Shown here piece after piece: positions 63,232 to 64,000 of a stretch of DNA of 64,000 nt (position 1 is the first letter of the stretch; every line of letters starts with the position of its first letter). The DNA comes from Terebella lapidaria (Eukaryota > Annelida > Polychaeta > Terebellida > Terebellidae). The position numbers and the translations under genes are program-made. The notes under the pieces were generated by a model, which worked only from the letters and a program-made list of their open reading frames with translations, did no database searches and had not been told where the DNA came from. The stretch is from assembly GCA_949152475.1 (NCBI GenBank), contig OX424560.1, positions 3,472,001 through 3,536,000 of the forward strand, given 5' to 3'.

Positions 63232-64000
63232 ATTTTGCAGGCTAACAGTCTGTACTGCGTTTAAATACTTGTTTTCGATGTGTACAGTTATGGTCATTAG
63301 AACTGCAGTATCCCGGCAACTGCCACATAAATGTGTGAATTTGTGGTACAAATGAAACTATTTGATGAATCTGACGTAACTAAGTCTACATGTAACCGAA
63401 ATATATGTCTGACAACTGGAATTTAACAATTTGACAAATATACGAAAACGTGATGTATCATTGAATATCATTGAATCATTCACTTCAAATATTTATACCG
63501 TTTTTATTTATGATACTGCATTGGGCTACTTTGTTTATGGTGACGCTACAGTATAGCAACTGCCCAATAACTGTTGTAGGCACTCATTAAATTACCTTGA
63601 TTACCTTGAATAGAGGAATAGAGGTATATAACAAACAAGACTTTCGTAGCTTGGTGTATGAACTAATTGAATGACACGCATACTAGTCGGGCATGTACGG
63701 GGGGTCCCTTTGCACCCCCCCCCCCCCCCATGATCCTCCAAAACCAACTTTTTTCTCAAGGTTTTTTAATACTAATAAACATTACATATGTCTCCGGTTG
63801 CGCATCCATTGCAAAAATTGGTTTTCGGGCCATTTTTCAAAATGGCCGCCCCGCGAAATCTCGAATTTTGAGATTGCTTCACTTTAAGCTGCATAGGTCT
63901 ATAAAATAAAATGTTTGTTACCTTTTGCTGCTCATTATAGGGGCTTTATACATTGTACATGAGAAAACAGTGGTTAAATAAACATTTATAATATGAATAT
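63232..64000. other. No gene; poly-C tract and a copy of a dispersed AAAATGGCCGCC-type repeat
   Basis: A run of about 17 C lies at 63714-63729. The stretch GGGCCATTTTTCAAAATGGCCGCC (about 63828) resembles text near 2880-2940 (AAAATGGCGGCCGTTTTCG), suggesting a dispersed repeat. Confidence 0.4.

Noticed and set aside
1..64000. Bacterial or phage origin
   Set aside because: LTR retrotransposons, LINE, MITEs, microsatellites and lack of dense ORFs point to an animal genome.

Overview
The window looks like intergenic DNA from a marine invertebrate animal genome. It is AT-rich and packed with nested transposable elements: Ty3/gypsy-type LTR retrotransposons, a CR1/L2-like LINE, TIR transposons and MITEs. 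There is no operon-like or prokaryotic gene organisation. I cannot name the species from sequence alone. No intact host gene is visible; only decayed coding fragments of unrecognised or loosely recognised families occur at 59.7-63.2 kb.

Layout. 1-1.5 kb: 5' end of a minus-strand LTR retrotransposon (gag start, primer binding site, LTR). Its LTR carries an array of about eleven tiny hairpins with changing stems and a near-constant tetraloop. 1.8-9.8 kb: an old, diverged two-copy duplication; copy A is interrupted by a TA-flanked TIR element holding a minisatellite rich in nuclear-receptor half-sites. 10.0-17.9 kb: a complete young plus-strand LTR element (TSD TAGG). It keeps gag, a -1 frameshift signal and a truncated protease, has lost RT/RNase H/integrase, but keeps two long 3' accessory ORFs. 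18.0-18.8 kb: a TIR element filled with degenerate CCGKG words. 19.6-25.4 kb: a 5'-truncated LINE interrupted by a small non-autonomous LTR element. 26.2-27.0 kb: a solo LTR of the same family as the next element. 28.7-29.2 kb: a decayed gypsy RT fragment. 29.8-59.5 kb: one enormous minus-strand LTR element (TSD CATG). It contains gag, PR, RT, RNase H, integrase and the same type of 3' accessory gene pair. It is inflated by a 4,661-bp internal tandem duplication and by two head-to-tail copies of a 5.9-kb TIR transposon inserted in gag; these themselves carry several nested MITEs. 59.5-64 kb: decayed gene fragments, inverted repeats and an (AT)n tract.

What is most interesting. Two clearly different LTR elements share a primer binding site, a -1 gag/pro frameshift signal and a two-gene 3' module. 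The module is a disordered protein ending in a paired zinc-finger-like domain with a GYHYP/AYHFP...FVC signature, followed by a coiled-coil protein. The plus-strand element dropped pol but kept both accessory ORFs open, which suggests that the module matters to the element. It is not an obvious envelope gene. The hairpin array in the first LTR and the copies of the polypurine-tract motif inside coding DNA are further signals that ordinary annotation would miss.
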